Of a DNA stretch of 64,000 nucleotides, positions 32,760 to 44,644 are shown piece by piece. This DNA comes from Anastrepha obliqua. Its lineage: Eukaryota; Arthropoda; Insecta; Diptera; Tephritidae. Each line of letters opens with the position of its first letter. Within the stretch, counting starts at the first letter, position 1. A program made the position numbers and the translations under genes. The DNA lies in assembly GCF_027943255.1 (NCBI RefSeq), contig NC_072897.1, positions 22,010,044 to 22,074,043 on the forward strand, read 5' to 3'. The notes under the pieces were generated by a model. That model saw nothing but the letters and a program-made list of their open reading frames with translations. It made no database searches and had not been told where the DNA came from.

Positions 32760-34058
32760 TTACGCTTTGTCCTTCACCTTATCCTGGACACGGAAATGGA
32801 TTCGCCCCAGATGTAGGTGAGGACGGCACCCGTACTTCGACTTAAGAACCTTGAGGGACTCAAGATCGATACCCAGTACCAGGTGGGAACCCGCCTCCGA
32901 AGTGGTAGCGTATTTCTGCCTGATGCACGAGTATACTCTCCAGAGAGTCGTGTCAAGATCCTTATTCTGAACACGCATGCGTTTGAGGAGTTCTGCTGAA
33001 TTACAGGGAGGACCCGGAATCCAAACACTCGCTCGTACCAGCCGTTCTTTGCTACTCTCAACAAGAATGAACTTGCTGTTTTCGCAGGCTGGAATCTTTG
33101 CTATCGCTTTTCCCAGCCGTTCTCGGGAAAAAGCACTGGAACAGTGCACCTTTACGATGCCGTCCACCACGCTTTTCCTCTAGAAAGTCGGCGCGTCTTT
33201 CGACTCACCGATAGCTTTCCAGAGATAGCTGTCAAGATAATCTTGTTGCCCTTTGGTATGTATCTCCACCCTCATTGCCTTTGCTGCCATTCTCGCGAAT
33301 GATTCGCCAGACGTTGACGGAAGAGTGTCATTCGACATTTGAGGTCCCTTAGCCTTTGCCTTGTCAGGCAAAGGTTTGTCTGCCTTGGATTGGGTCGAGG
33401 ATTCAGGCATTTCCAAATTCCGTCTCTCGACTTTCCTCTTCTTTGCCTTTCTCCTCTTCCCGGTCGTTGGCACAGACCCCGTTTCGTTTCCGGAAGAGCG
33501 CAGTGCTACAGAGGAATCCTCTGTTCTGCCACGCTTTCCCGTTTCCGTTACAGGTGTCAAAGTTGACGGAGCTTGAGTCCTTGCCTTAGCTAGTGCTTCG
33601 GCTTGTCTCGCCTTCTGTCTTCTTCGTTTGATCTGCCTTGCGGTTAGACCAACACCTGCGTTCGACTCTCCAATAACTTCAGTCTTTTTACCGGTACTTA
33701 CCTGATTCGCACCAGGTGTAACCGTTGTCAAAGACTTACTCGGTACCAGAGATCCGTCTGAGTCTACTGAGAGATTGTCCGCCATCTCCACATCCTCCAC
33801 AACTTGTTCAGTTGCTTCAGATCGTTGCGATGACGGTATATCGCTCACACTCACTCGGCTCTCCATTGGCATAGCCAATGTGCCATGTTTCACCACTAGT
33901 AGTGCGCTTCCTCCGGAACCCTGGGTGTCAGTTCCGGTCATAGGGGAGTGTGGGGTTCGGGCCTGCACATCCGTGCAGAGAGATCCTTGGTTAGTCTCCA
34001 CATTGTAGGAAAATGCATTTAATACCTCCTGCCAGGTTGTCGGTACGGTACTCTCCAC
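32760..34058 (-). pseudogene. LINE ORF1 (DUF4780-like), one frameshift
   Basis: Starts ATG 34058 (MESTVPTTWQEV). The N-terminal ~290 residues are low-complexity and basic (LTARQIKRRRQKARQAEAL, KRRKAKKRKVERR), probably RNA binding. The frame shifts near 33175 into DGIVKVHCSSAFSRERLGKAI, VRASVWIPGPP, and LGIDLESLKVLKSKYGCRPHLHLGRIHFRV, which resembles the DUF4780 fold of LINE ORF1 proteins. Confidence 0.78.
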
Positions 34059-34065
34059 ATAGTAC

Positions 34066-34850
34066 TTGGGTGGCCACCAATTCCGCCGTTCCGCGGATGA
34101 GTCAAGTGAAAATGGTCAGCGGCATATTGAGTTTCAGAACACGTTGTTTTTGCCCGAGTTGCATACGAATTTAATTTCGGTGGCAAAATTTACCGATAAG
34201 GGACACAGAGTGACATTTTCCAAAGAAGCGCTTATGTGTGTAATGCAAGTGGCATTACAACTTTGATTGCAGATCGCAAGGGCGATTCATACTTTGTTCG
34301 TGAAAACAGCGAGTGCGCTGCTGCTCAAACGAAGTGCGCCGAACTGTTGAAGTGGCACTGTCGTTTGGGTCATCCAAATGCGGCAGATTTATCAAGGTTA
34401 AGGCATGATGGTATGGTTCCTTTATCAGCTTTTTGCGACGTTGAGCAATTGTCCCAGGGCGAAGTATGTGTGGCCGTTAAAATGTCTGCACTTCCTTTTA
34501 ATAAGGGCGGAGCACTTTGTTCAAGGCCTTTGAACATAGTGCATTCGGACGTTGTTGGACCGTTTAGGGAACAGTCATTTTCTAAAGCAAGATATTTCGT
34601 TACCTTCATAGATGACTGCACCAGGTGGTAATGATTTTGATAAGTATCTTTCAGATTTGGGCATTGCACGTCGACTAAGCATCCCTCGTACACCTGAGCG
34701 AAACGGTATTGCAGAGGGGATGAACAGGACATTGCTGGACATGATCAGATGCCTTTTGTTGCAATCCGGTGTGCGTCAAAGTTTTTGGTCAAAAACTGGG
34801 ACAACTGCTTGTTATATAAGGAACAGATGTCCATCGAGAAGCCTATAAGG
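34066..34850 (+). pseudogene. Copia protease end and integrase, damaged
   Basis: Resumes copia after the LINE: QNTLFLPELHTNLISVAKFTDKGHRVTF, then the GAG-pre-integrase motif KWHCRLGHPNAADLSRL, and the integrase start NIVHSDVVGPFREQS (first Asp). A deletion after FIDDCTRW removes the second catalytic block, and the frame jumps to NGIAEGMNRTLLDM (Glu region) near 34705. The CxxC finger is also decayed. Confidence 0.82.
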
Positions 34851-36548
34851 AAAGACGTCTTATGAGTGTTTGACACAAAGTAAAACCCAATGTGATGGTG
34901 CTAGATAAAGTAGCTACAAAAAGTAAGATCATTTGAAGGCGTGTTTGTGGGATATCCACGAGATAAGAAGGGTTATCGGGTACGGTGGTCAAAAGAGGAT
35001 AAAATCATATGTTCGTGTGATGTCAGGTTTACAAATGAACAACAACCGGTTTATTCAACCCCAACTCGCGATATTGATGAGCTGCTGTCGCTGCCAACAT
35101 TCGCAGAAGAAAATAACAGTACCAGTTCTCACCTCATCCAAATAACTAGAGTGTAAGGAACAGTGAACCTGTTGCCAAGGTACAAAAAGATGTAAAAGAA
35201 ATGAAAAGAGCACCAGGAGCGCCAAAGTTACTGTGAACTGGAAAGAGAGGACGACCGCGTAAATTATTTCAGTATCGCGAAAATTCAGAATCAGTTTCGC
35301 TATCATTTAGTCCAGAGGGCGACATAGTCAGTAATGTTTCTGACGATTATGAGTCTGCTGATTATAATGTTTTCGTTGGTATAGCTGAGGCACAATTTGG
35401 CCTCACAATTTGGAAGTTTGATGTTTTGAGCGCATATCTGAATGGAGCATTAGATGAAAAAGTGCTCATGAAGGTGCCAACTGTGTTATACGATATTTTG
35501 CAACGAATTATATTAAAGAATGATAGGAGGGTGAAATTTGTAGAAAAGCATCCAAAATGCTGAACGATTTAAGTAATGGTGGCAACGCCTGCCGACTTAA
35601 GAGAGCACTATACGGCCTAAAGCAAGCTGGACGGCAGTGGTACTCCAAACTTAAGTTCAAGGTTTTAAGTATGGGTTTACGGGCCACAAAGAATGAACCA
35701 TGTTTGGAGAATTCGATACAGATTTAGATTTGTTGTCGGTATATGTGGACGATTTACTAATAGCGTCACGTGAACCAAATCTAATTCACAAATTTATGCA
35801 GCAACTTTTAAATGATTTCGACATTAAAGATGTCGGTAAAGCCAACTATTGTCATGGATTAGAGATTCATCAAGAGAATGATGTAATTATTTTGAAGCAA
35901 ATGGGTTACATATTAGAACTATTGAGACAATACGGCATGATTGAGTGTAACCCAGTAGCTACGCCGCCAGAATGTAATACGGTTTTTGATAAATCTTGCG
36001 AGAGGCTCGATAAAACCTATCCATATAGGGAAATAATTGGGGCTCTTAAGTATTTGTCCGTTGCCACAAGACCCGACATAGCTAATACGGTGGCAAGATT
36101 GGCGCAGTTCGTATATGATCGGCCGAAAGCACACTGGAATGCGATTAAACGTGTCTTAAGGTATCTTGCTGACACGGCAAGTAAAGGTTTGGTGTATCAA
36201 AGGACAGCCCTTCCGCTTGTAGGTTACACCGATGCTGACTGGAGTGGCTGCACAAACGGTCGTCGTTCTTATACGGGCTATGCATATTTGCTAAGCAATG
36301 CAGCCATTAGCTGGAAATCACAAAAACAACGTACTGTCGCACATTCGTCAACAGAGGCCGAATACGTTAGTTTGACAGAAGCAGCTAAAGAGGCAGTTTA
36401 TCTACGCAGCCTCTTGAGATTGGCACTAAAAAGTTTATTGATATTACAATATATGTAGATAATAGAGGAGCGCAATGTTTGGCGAGTGATCCGGCATATC
36501 ATGCGAAGACCAAACACATCGACATAAAACACCACTTTGTTCGATAAC
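34851..36548 (+). pseudogene. Copia reverse transcriptase and RNase H, damaged
   Basis: Scraps of the integrase end and RT start lie at 34920-35660 (FVGYPRDKKGYRV; IWKFDVLSAYLNGALDEKVLMKVP; CRLKRALYGLKQAGRQWY). A continuous frame at 35700-36458 holds LLSVYVDDLLIAS, YREIIGALKYLSVATRPDIA, VLRYLADTASKGLVY and the RNase H block LVGYTDADWSGC, SSTEAEYVSLTEAAKEA. The end (THHTKTKHIDIKHHFV-like) is in another frame near 36500. Confidence 0.85.
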
Positions 36549-36699
36549 GCGTCAGTAAAGGGTTATTCACATTGGCACACATATCAACTCATGAGATGCT
36601 TGCGGATGTGATGACAAAACCACTAGCACGAGTAAATCACGAAAGATGTCGTACTGGACTTGGTTTAACTAATTAGATGATCCGCATATTGAGAGGGTG

Positions 36700-36800
36700 T
36701 GTTGAAGTTATTTCTGGCAAGACTATACGTGTCATCTGTTATTCTTCTTGTTTCTTTGACGGGATTAATATCGTCTTTTGTAAATCTCCTACCCTACCTA
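36700..36800 (+). repeat. 3' LTR of the copia element
   Basis: TGTTGAAGTTATTTCTGGCA at 36700, directly after GAGAGGGTG. Similarity to the 5' LTR is lost after GTAAATCTC near 36790. An ~18-base segment of the 5' LTR is missing here. Confidence 0.78.
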
Positions 36801-38689
36801 AATATTAAGAACAAAGATACTATTATAGTAAAGAAAATATAGTTGAATTAGAAGCATAGTCTTCATATATTGAAGTTTATTTTAAATAAAAGTAAACGCA
36901 TACGCGTTGAAAAAAGAAAAAAACAATTATGTATATTTTTTTTTCTCACCAAAAGCGAAAACTTTTAATTCGCGCTCTTAACGCACAGCAGCTGCGGTTC
37001 TAGAGCTTTTAGAAAGACATATTTACATACATATGTAGATAGGTGCAAACATATAAACGAGCCGCGACCATTCAACATGACAAAAATTCAAGATTTACCA
37101 AATATTGGCAAATAATTCTACGCGAAATATTCCAATATTGATTATTTTCGAATGGTCGAGAAAATTGACACATGGGCGGGTCGTTTTGTGAATGAAAGTA
37201 CTTTGCTTTTAGAACTATGAGCTGAAATTTATCAATGAATTTTTTTATGTTCAGTTTTTGTTGTACAGTACAATAGTTGAAACTGTTCAACGCCGCCGCG
37301 ATTGTTTTATTGTTCAGCACCATAGCAACTAGAATGATGGCCGCTACGGCTGCGCCTATTAATGCATTTTGTTCTTGTATTCGCTAGGCATAGGATTGCA
37401 GCTTTGGACGACATAAGCATTTAGAGGAATAATGTGAGTGACTGTGTGTGCGGTTGTATGTACATTAGAGCGTATCACCAAAAAAAGTCGCCCGTACCTC
37501 CCCTCATATGAAGTGTTTTTGAAAAACAGTTTCTTAGTTTCTACCACCCTAATGTAACAACCTAATGTCAGTTAATTGAAGACCGTAAAAATCATAAATC
37601 TTTTACGAAAAAAGTATTTCGATTCAATTAGTAGAACCAGAAATATAAACCATTTATTTTTAGTCTAAAGCCATACAAGAAGAAGTAAATTTTATTTATT
37701 TTCCTCGCTCGCGAAACAGTTAGTGAATTGTTTGTCTTGTAACGGAAATTTTAGTCCACAAAATTTTGTCGGGATTCAAGCATGTTGTATTTCTACCGGC
37801 TCTCGAGCTTAGATAAAATATTTGTCATTCTCGAAATTTATAAAATTATCCTCTTTCGGACCAAACATTTGACGGACACATCCATTAGCTTTTCTGCGGG
37901 CTGCTAAGATCTTCGTGTATCCATCTGAACGTACGAATGGATCTGTATCGGTTATCATCGATATCAAAATATTTTCTGGGTGCAGAAAGTATGAGTTATT
38001 AGGGCGAGACGCTCTAATGTACATGCATATGTGTAAAGCATTGTTTTGCTGTAAGTTCAGAACACAAATACATATGTACGTACATAGGCTAGGGCATCAA
38101 GTGTGCATATGCACATACAAATATGTATGAACATGCATATGCAAAATAGAATAGTTTTAGCATATGTTAGGCAGGAATTCTATCATTCGGATATTTACTC
38201 TCTAATTATTGCATTTAAATATGATAAGGCGATGCGTCGTAGATAAGTCATGGTTGCTTGCGTGCGTATGCACATATGTATGTAGCAATATAAAAATGGA
38301 AGATGCAATTGAACTTTTTCACAAACATAACTAACATGCAAACGCACAAACGTAACTACATATACATATGTATATCAATATACCAAATCACTAAGAATTC
38401 TCGTCTAAAATTAATTTCGACTCAAAAAAATTTTCATCAAATTTGTATAGTTTTAAATTTACTAAAACGCATACAGCAAAATGTGAGGTCGTCTTATAAT
38501 GTATTTTGTTTAAATTCTTATTTTTAAATTAAATCAACTAACATTAAAGTTACTTTGATTTTAAATGTTGGCGCGTAATTCAAACTTTGTTTTCTCAATC
38601 ATTTAAGTTTGTTTGAAAATATAAATTGAATAAAATTTCGTTTATCAAGGGAACATGGAAGCAAAAAAAGGAGCAAATGTTACTGTTCA
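36801..38689. repeat. Dispersed repeats: family A (inverted) and family D, microsatellites
   Basis: 37010-37440 is family A on the minus strand (GACAAAAATTCAAGATTTAC, TATTCCAATATTGATTAT). 38050-38560 resembles 8700-9300 in inverted order (GATAAGGCGATGCGTCG; GTCTAAAATTAATTTCGA). 37450-38050 and 38560-38689 have no recognised feature. No coding sequence was found. Confidence 0.6.
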
Positions 38690-40630
38690 CTTTTTTTAGT
38701 TTTTTTTTTATTTTTTATTAACGCATCTTAAAGTATAAGCAGAATAACGTTTAGAAATTACAACTAGTACAACGAAATAAAGATACTAACGAGCAATTTT
38801 TATTGAACATATATATTAAAAAAGGAAAAAACTAAGATGCCTCAATATTCATAAATTCATTATGAATGTATAAATATATAAGGTACATCTGCTACTGGGT
38901 GCCTATCTGGTCTAAAACTGTTTTACGCTTGAGCCGCCGACGATGAGTGTTTGGCTGAAGCAAAGCCAATGTTTCAGCGTTGACATGTGTACTTAAACGT
39001 TGTCTGTGAGCCATGGCGTACTTTTTCGCCACGTCAGTGATGGATAAGATACCAAGATCACGATGGAGGTCGACATTTCTCACATAGTATGGAGCATTGA
39101 CGATGTTGCGCAACACTTTACTTTGGAATCGTTGGATAATAGTCATGCAAGATTTGGTTGAGTATCCCCATAGCTGAATGCCATACGTCCAGACCGGTTT
39201 GAGTATTTGATTATATAGCAGTAGTTTGTTGTTCGTTGACAGAATAGAGTGTCTGCCAATAAGATAAAGAAGGTTTTTTGTTTTTAATTCCAGCTCTTTA
39301 CGCTTTTTCTTGACATGCGCCTTCCAACGCAGTTTAGCATCAAGGATCATACCAAGATATTTTGCCTCGTTGGCGTACGGTATATTTACGCTGTTTATGT
39401 AGACGGGCTTGTAAATTGTTTTTTCAGGCCGAATACAATGTGAACTGATTTGGAATTATTTAATTTGATACGCCATTTTTTTGCCCATGTTGCAATAGAA
39501 CTCACCGCTGATTGCAATTTCGTCGTTGTACTGCTAGGATAGCCGTGTCATCTGCAAAGGTTGCGGTAACGTGTTGCTCGTGAACCGGTAAGTCATACGT
39601 ATACAAGAGGTACAAGAGAGGCCCTAGGATGCTTCCTTGAGGTACCCCCGCGCGTGCTTTTTGCAATGATGAATAGGCGTTGTCAAATCTGACACGAAAG
39701 TATCTGCCATCAAGGTAGGAAGAAAGGATTTCGCAATAATTCCTGGGCAAAATCAATTTTAGTTTGTGGAGTAAGCCCGTATGCCAAACTTTGTCAAACG
39801 CCTGCGAGACGTCAAGGAACACCGCTGCGCAAACTTTGTTTTCCTCTATCGCACACTCTATGGTTCTAACAACCCTGTGAACTTGGTCGATAGTGGAGAG
39901 ATTTTTTCGAAAGCCAAATTGGTGCGTTGGAATAACTCTCTTGTTTTCTATAATCGGCAACATTCGAGTCAGTAACAGTCGTTCAAAAAGTTTGGACAGC
40001 ATTGGTAGCAGAGAAATAGGTCGGTATGAAGACACATCATTTGGCGATTTTCCGGCTTTCAAAATCATAGTTACTTCTGCTGTCTTCCAGTACATAGGAA
40101 CATATTTTAACAAAAAACACAAATTAATCAATTGAGACAGACAAGTAATACAATCATTGGGCAATCTCTGAAGAATTTCTGCAGTTATGAGGTCGAAACC
40201 AGGCATTTTTCGTTTTCATTTTGAAAATTTCGCTCATTACTTCTTCGTTACTAACTGGCTCAATGCTGACATCGCTTTCAATCCAATTTGACGAGATGTC
40301 AATATCTTCAGATCCATCATTGGCATAGAGGGTTTTACAAAGATTCTCTGCAAATAAATTTGCTTTTTGCTCATTGGATTTTGCCCAATGGGTGTCGTTT
40401 ATTTTGATGGGTGCTATGTGTTTTTTCGGTCGGTTAAATGACTTTGCTGCCTTCCATAAAGAGTAGTCTGTGGATTTATCAGTTGTAGTTGTTTTGTTGT
40501 TTCGTTGAGTTTCAATTTGTCCTTTTTTTAGTTGAGAATGAGGATTTGTACTAAGGGATTTTAGAACATCGACTTTATAGACACCACACTGAGTTTTGCC
40601 CACACAAAAATTGAGAACACCACACATCTT
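38690..40630 (-). mobile_element. Jockey-clade LINE, 5' truncated
   Basis: Minus-strand ORF2 remains with a Jockey-like reverse transcriptase and no RNase H. A T-rich run at 38690-38720 fits a 3' poly(A) tail on the minus strand. Endonuclease and ORF1 are missing, so it is a 5'-truncated copy. Confidence 0.8.
38892..40530 (-). pseudogene. Jockey-clade reverse transcriptase
   Basis: Order on the minus strand: YSLWKAAKSFNRPKKHIAPI and NEQKANLFAENL (about 40380-40470), FDLITAEILQRLP, WKTAEVTMILKAGKSP, YRPISLLPMLSKLFERLLL, HQFGFRKNLSTIDQVHRV, FLDVSQAFDKVWHTGLLHKL, GVPQGSILGPLLYLLYTYDLP and the catalytic FADDTAILA near 39545. The end has YLGMILDAKLRWKAHVKKK and YGIQLWGYSTKSC. Frames change near 40203 and near 39535, so it is not functional. 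Confidence 0.88.
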
Positions 40631-41130
40631 TCACCTCAACACACAACACATTTCTCACCTCGACATTAAACCAATTAAATTTTTACTATTTTCGTATTTT
40701 TGAAATAATAAGCGAATACATAAAATTTATTGCATAATTTTTTTTTTTCAATTACATTAAAAAAAAAACTAATTAAAAAAAAGTTGGCGCCGGGAATTGA
40801 TATCGAGTGTAATATGTGGCGAGGAAAAATAGGCGGTGCGTTTAATTCTACGACTGCTAATTATTTTACCATTTTGTTACTTTTGAAATGAAAAGCGGAT
40901 ACATAATATTTATTACAAATCACATGGGGAGGATAAATAAGCAGTGCGTTTATGTCTGCGCCTGCGTTGTGAACCAAGGTTTCGTGGCAGCGCGCGACGC
41001 GAATTAATTTTAATAAAGTTCTGAAAGTAATTCATGAAGTTTTTCATTACACATACATAAATGAACGTATACTTTATATGTACATAAATGATGGTATATG
41101 ACAATATGTATGTAGAAAAATTATAAAACA
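40631..41130. other. Stretch with no recognised gene
   Basis: AT-rich. It holds two related segments (around 40700-40860 and 40860-40990) sharing CGAATACATAAAATTTATT-like and GGCGGTGCGTTTA/GCAGTGCGTTTA text. A TTGGCGCCGGGAATTGATA at 40783 could be a decayed tRNA-primer site of an LTR element, but no LTR was found. Confidence 0.45.
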
Positions 41131-41300
41131 AAAAAAAACATTTTTCTTATAGCGGTCGTCTCTCGGCAGGCAATGGCAAACCTCCGAGTGTATTTCTGCC
41201 ATGAAAAAGACCCTCCATTTGTAAAACAACATCAAGACGCACACTACAAATAGGAGGAGGAGCTCGGTCAAACACCTAACTGAAGTGTACGCGCCAATTA
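41131..41300. repeat. Dispersed repeat recalled from tephritid flies
   Basis: Contains CTCGGCAGGCAATGGCAAAC, AACATCAAGACGCACACTAC, AGGAGGAGGAGCTCGGTCAA and GTACGCGCCAATTATTTATT. I remember this text as a common 3'-end or SINE-like repeat in tephritid fruit-fly DNA; this was not checked. It is my main clue to the organism. Confidence 0.6.
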
Positions 41301-42135
41301 TTTATTTTTTCATTTTAATATGTATGTACATACATGTCAATAGGAGGTATTTGCATTCAGAAAAAAAAAGGTTTAAGATAAATCAACACTTGTTTTATAT
41401 TGTATGTCAATTTATAGTTTATGTATTCGACTGCATTTACATACATATGTATGTATGTACATTTGTATATGAAAAACAATAATGCACAAGCGCAAGAACA
41501 TCATCTTCCTTTCATACATATGTACATATGCATGTATGCTTAATAACCTTGACTTATGTATGTACACATGTCACAGCAGATCACATTCTTACAAGAAATC
41601 AAATACACATACGCACCAGTGAACGAGTTTCTTCCTAACAAGTGCAAACACCACACGTTCTAAAATGTTCTAGAACACAACAAAAACACATACCTCACAT
41701 GCGCATGTCACCCAAAGCTGAAATCTAAGCCTAGCGACTACAAAAACAAAATACATTCATAGACGCAGTCGCAGCGGCCATGATTCTATCAGCGACGGCC
41801 CTGAGCAATTTAGAACAAAAACAAAATGTTCATTCATAAGTTCGAACTCATATTTCAATTTCATTCATAAAACAAGCCGCCCATATGCCAATTTTCTCGA
41901 CCATTCGAAAATAGTCAATATTGGAATATTTCGCGTGGAATTATTTGCCAATATTTGATAACTCTTGAATTTTTGTCATGTCGAGTGCCCACGGCTCCGT
42001 ATGTACATATGTATGCACCCTTATATGTATGTAAATATGTCTTCTAACTGTTCGACAGTCGCGAGTTAATGCGACTTAGATTCCTTGAAAAATTCCAGCG
42101 AATCACATATTTCTGTCCGCAAAGCCGCATATATG
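41301..42135. repeat. Family A (copy 3) and microsatellite
   Basis: 41655-42070 has the family landmarks (CCTAGCGACTACAAAAAC, ATAGTCAATATTGGAATA). 42055-42130 (GTCGCGAGTTAATGCGACTT, CCGCAAAGCCGCATATATG) recurs at 48905-48985. 41301-41650 is TATG-rich with nothing recognised. Confidence 0.65.
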
Positions 42136-42140
42136 CACCC

Positions 42141-42535
42141 TATGATCAAAAAGTACCGGGAATGTTTAAATTAAACAAAACAGAGTTAAATTTCAGGCAA
42201 ATTTATATTATCTCCTTCAAAATATGAGCCGTCTGAAGCAACACACGTGTGCCCTCCATACACCATCGGTAGGCCGACGAAGCGATGGCCTTCAGCTCCT
42301 TCGTCGTATTCTCTTTGATCGGTGCGATGGCGCGTTATCATCATGCAAAATCCAAGAATTGGTTGCCCACATTTCCGGTCGTTTGCAACGTACAGCACCT
42401 CTGAAACGCTTAAAAACGGATACATAATATCCTTTATTGACTTTCTGGCCCAATGGAAAGTACTCATGGTGGACTATGCCTTGGCAATCGAAGAAAACAG
42501 TCAACATCACCTTCCCGGTTCCTTTTGCTCATAGG
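42141..42535 (-). pseudogene. Mariner fragment with one terminal repeat
   Basis: The left end has a mariner-like terminus TATGATCAAAAAGTACCGGG. The minus strand encodes MMLTVFFDCQGIVHHEYFP, WATNSWILHDDNAPSH (second catalytic Asp region) and SDGSYFEGDNINL (C-terminus). Frames shift, the N-terminal half is missing, and the right end is lost. A smaller fragment of the same family is at 49005-49155. Confidence 0.78.
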
Positions 42536-42539
42536 GTAT

Positions 42540-43795
42540 ACATATCCCATCGTTTCACTAACGGACAAGAAAGCGGTCGCAGCTGTTGTTTTATATATGC
42601 ATACATTTTGCATTCGATGAAGGTTTGTATACATTTATATATATATACATATGCGTGTATGCGCATTTGGCTTTCTGGACGGATATAACAATAGTTTCTC
42701 ATCAATATGTGTATATACATAAGTAGTACAGATTTGACTGATGAAATTAAATATATAAATGCATATTCGTATGCATTGCCTTTATGGATGTTTTACATAT
42801 AAATCAGTTCAAAAGCAGTATGAATCATTTTATATAGAAAATAAATTTCTAAATAACAGGTATTAGAAAACCCTGAATACACTATTTTAAATCAATTCTA
42901 ATTAAACGAAATACAAAAATTTAAATAAAAATATCGAACTAAGAAAAGTGTGTACAGGACTTGAACCTAAGTCAAATACGGAACGATGTAGCGCGTCTAC
43001 TACATGTCTTTCCTGCTTGCGCTAATCTATAATGGTTGATTTTCCTTCCTAAATTGGTTATATATTCAATTCGCTGTTTTATATGCATACATTTTGCGTT
43101 CGTTGAAAGTTTTTATGCGTATTTATATGTATATGTACATGAGTATGTGTGTATGCGCGTTTGGCTTTCGGGACGGATATTAGATTGATATTCTCTCATC
43201 AATGCAGTTTAGATTTGATTAAAGAGATTATATGTACATATTTCCTTTTTGACTGATATATATGAAATCAGTTCATATCCAGTATGAACTATTTTATACA
43301 GAAAAGAAATTTTCTACATATACATATATCAAATATAAAAAATCTAAACACTCTATTTCAAAGCAATTATATTTAAAATAAACTCAAAAATTTCCTGGTT
43401 TGGATTGTAAAACAAAATCGTGAAAGAAAAAAAATAATGCTCTTCAGGACTTGAACCTGAATTAATACCACAATAATGCCATAAAACCCAAACGAATAAT
43501 TCCGTCGATTTTGGCTTCTGCGCCACAATTAATTGGCTGCGCGCGTTTCTCAATCGCAAACTCATTCGCTTCGCTGTGGACATGAAAAAGTCAAATCCCT
43601 TACTACTGTGGTGAAAAATCATATGAAATCCCTTACTAGTGTGGTAAACACAGAAAAAATCTGGATTCCTCTACTAGCGTGGTAAATATCTGCAATCCCC
43701 CACTAGTGTGGTAAGTTGAATTTGAAAATCCCTTACTATGAATCTACAAATTAATACTCGAAAAAAATTCATTTAACATTTGCTCCTTCTCATTC
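42540..43795. repeat. Repeat family C with tRNA-like modules; half of a foldback
   Basis: Two tandem, diverged copies (about 42580-42900 and 43070-43400) share TTTATATGCATACATTTTGC, GCGCGTTTGGCTTTC and CATATAAATCAGTTCA-type text. Minus-strand modules at 42955-43035 and 43445-43550 have a Pol III B-box-like GGTTCAAGTCCTG and A-box-like text (TTAGCGCAAGCAGG; GTGGCGCAGAAGC). 43590-43745 holds five copies of CCCTTACTAGTGTGGTAA-like motifs. The whole resembles one arm of the foldback at 50690-52230. Confidence 0.65.
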
Positions 43796-43879
43796 TATTA
43801 ACATTGCACTTACCAAAACACAATACTTTGATATACGCAAAAGCAACAGCAAGCGCAACGCGATGGCCGCTTTGCCACC

Positions 43880-44290
43880 ACACATTTTAAAATGTTCTAG
43901 AACACAACAAAAACACATACTTCACATGCGTATGTCGCCCAAAGCTAAAATCTAAGCCTAACGACTACAAAAACAAAATACATTCATAGACGTAGTCGCA
44001 GCGGCCATGATTCTAAACAGCTGAACAATTTAGAACAAAAACAAAAAGTTCATTCATAAGTTCGAACTCATATTTCAATTTCATTCATAAAACGAGCCGC
44101 CCATGTGCCAATTTTCGCGACCATTCGATAGTAGTCAATATTGGAATATTTCGTGTGGAATTATTTGCCAATATTTGATAAATCTTGAATTTTTGTCATG
44201 TCGAGTGGCCGCGGCTCCGTATGTATGTATGCACCCTTATATGTATGTAAATATGTCTTCTAACTGTTTGACCAGAGAACGTAAATTCAT
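43880..44290. repeat. Family A (copy 4)
   Basis: Closely resembles 41655-42070, including GTTCTAGAACACAACAAAAA and the ATTGGAATATTTCG core. Its right part (from 44253) is already inside the left arm of the large inverted repeat. Confidence 0.7.
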
Positions 44291-44555
44291 AGAGAAGGCT
44301 CAGGAACGAATGGGCAGGTTAAATGTCAAATCACATCAAAACGAGGGTAAGAAAGTTAACAGAAGAGAGTTAACATAGGGGAGCGAACAGAAATAAATAT
44401 AGCGTTTGCATTGAAACGTAAAATGCCATGATTTGGTGTTAGGCAAAAGAAAATAACAGCAGACTTGTACATTTTTCTTTCATGCTTATTTGCCGTCGGC
44501 ATTTTGCATGCGCAAATGGATTATTTCTTGTGAGATGAATAAATTAATTCTAAGT

Positions 44556-44644
44556 AGCGCAATAGCACCGTAGGCCTAAGTAGCTAGTGTGCTCTATCAA
44601 TTAGTGTTATATTTCATATTGCTCTAATAAATAATAATAATAAT
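44556..44644 (+). mobile_element. Very short retroposed LINE end with (TAA)n tail
   Basis: 89 bp ending in TAATAATAATAATAA, flanked by a 10-bp duplication AATTCTAAGT (44546-44555 and 44645-44654). The parallel unit at about 45053-45065 (AATTATAAGTATATGC) is uninterrupted, i.e. an empty site. A TAA-repeat tail is typical of I-clade LINEs, so this is probably a severely 5'-truncated I-like copy or a small SINE. The mirror copy is near 63600-63710. Confidence 0.7.

Larger units (their letters stand above)
28985..34063 (-). mobile_element. LOA-like non-LTR retrotransposon (LINE) inserted in copia
   Basis: Minus strand: ORF1 with a DUF4780-like domain, then ORF2 with endonuclease, reverse transcriptase and RNase H. 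An RNase H plus a DUF4780-type ORF1 points to the LOA group. The 5' end coincides with the ORF1 start, so the 5' UTR is missing or very short. The 3' end is near 28985-29010, where GGAGCACC and GGTGGCTCC form a hairpin. No clear target duplication was found. Confidence 0.85.
27827..36800 (+). mobile_element. Ty1/copia LTR retrotransposon, old and interrupted by a LINE
   Basis: LTR starts TGTTGAAGTTATTTCTGGCA at 27827 and again at 36700. The LTRs are diverged (several mismatches plus an ~18-base indel), so it is old. The primer-binding site GGTTATGGGCTCAG at 27980-27993 fits initiator tRNA-Met, as in copia. The polypurine tract GAGAGGG lies just before the 3' LTR. The domain order Gag, protease, integrase, then RT is copia type. 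A LOA-like LINE is inserted at about 29000-34060. Confidence 0.9.

Noticed and set aside
40783..40802. TTGGCGCCGGGAATTGATA as the primer-binding site of an LTR element
   Set aside because: No LTR-like repeat, gag or pol sequence accompanies it nearby, so it is only mentioned as a possibility.
42955..43035. Second tRNA-like stretch on the minus strand
   Set aside because: The T-arm stem is weak and no clear acceptor stem exists; treated as part of repeat family C.
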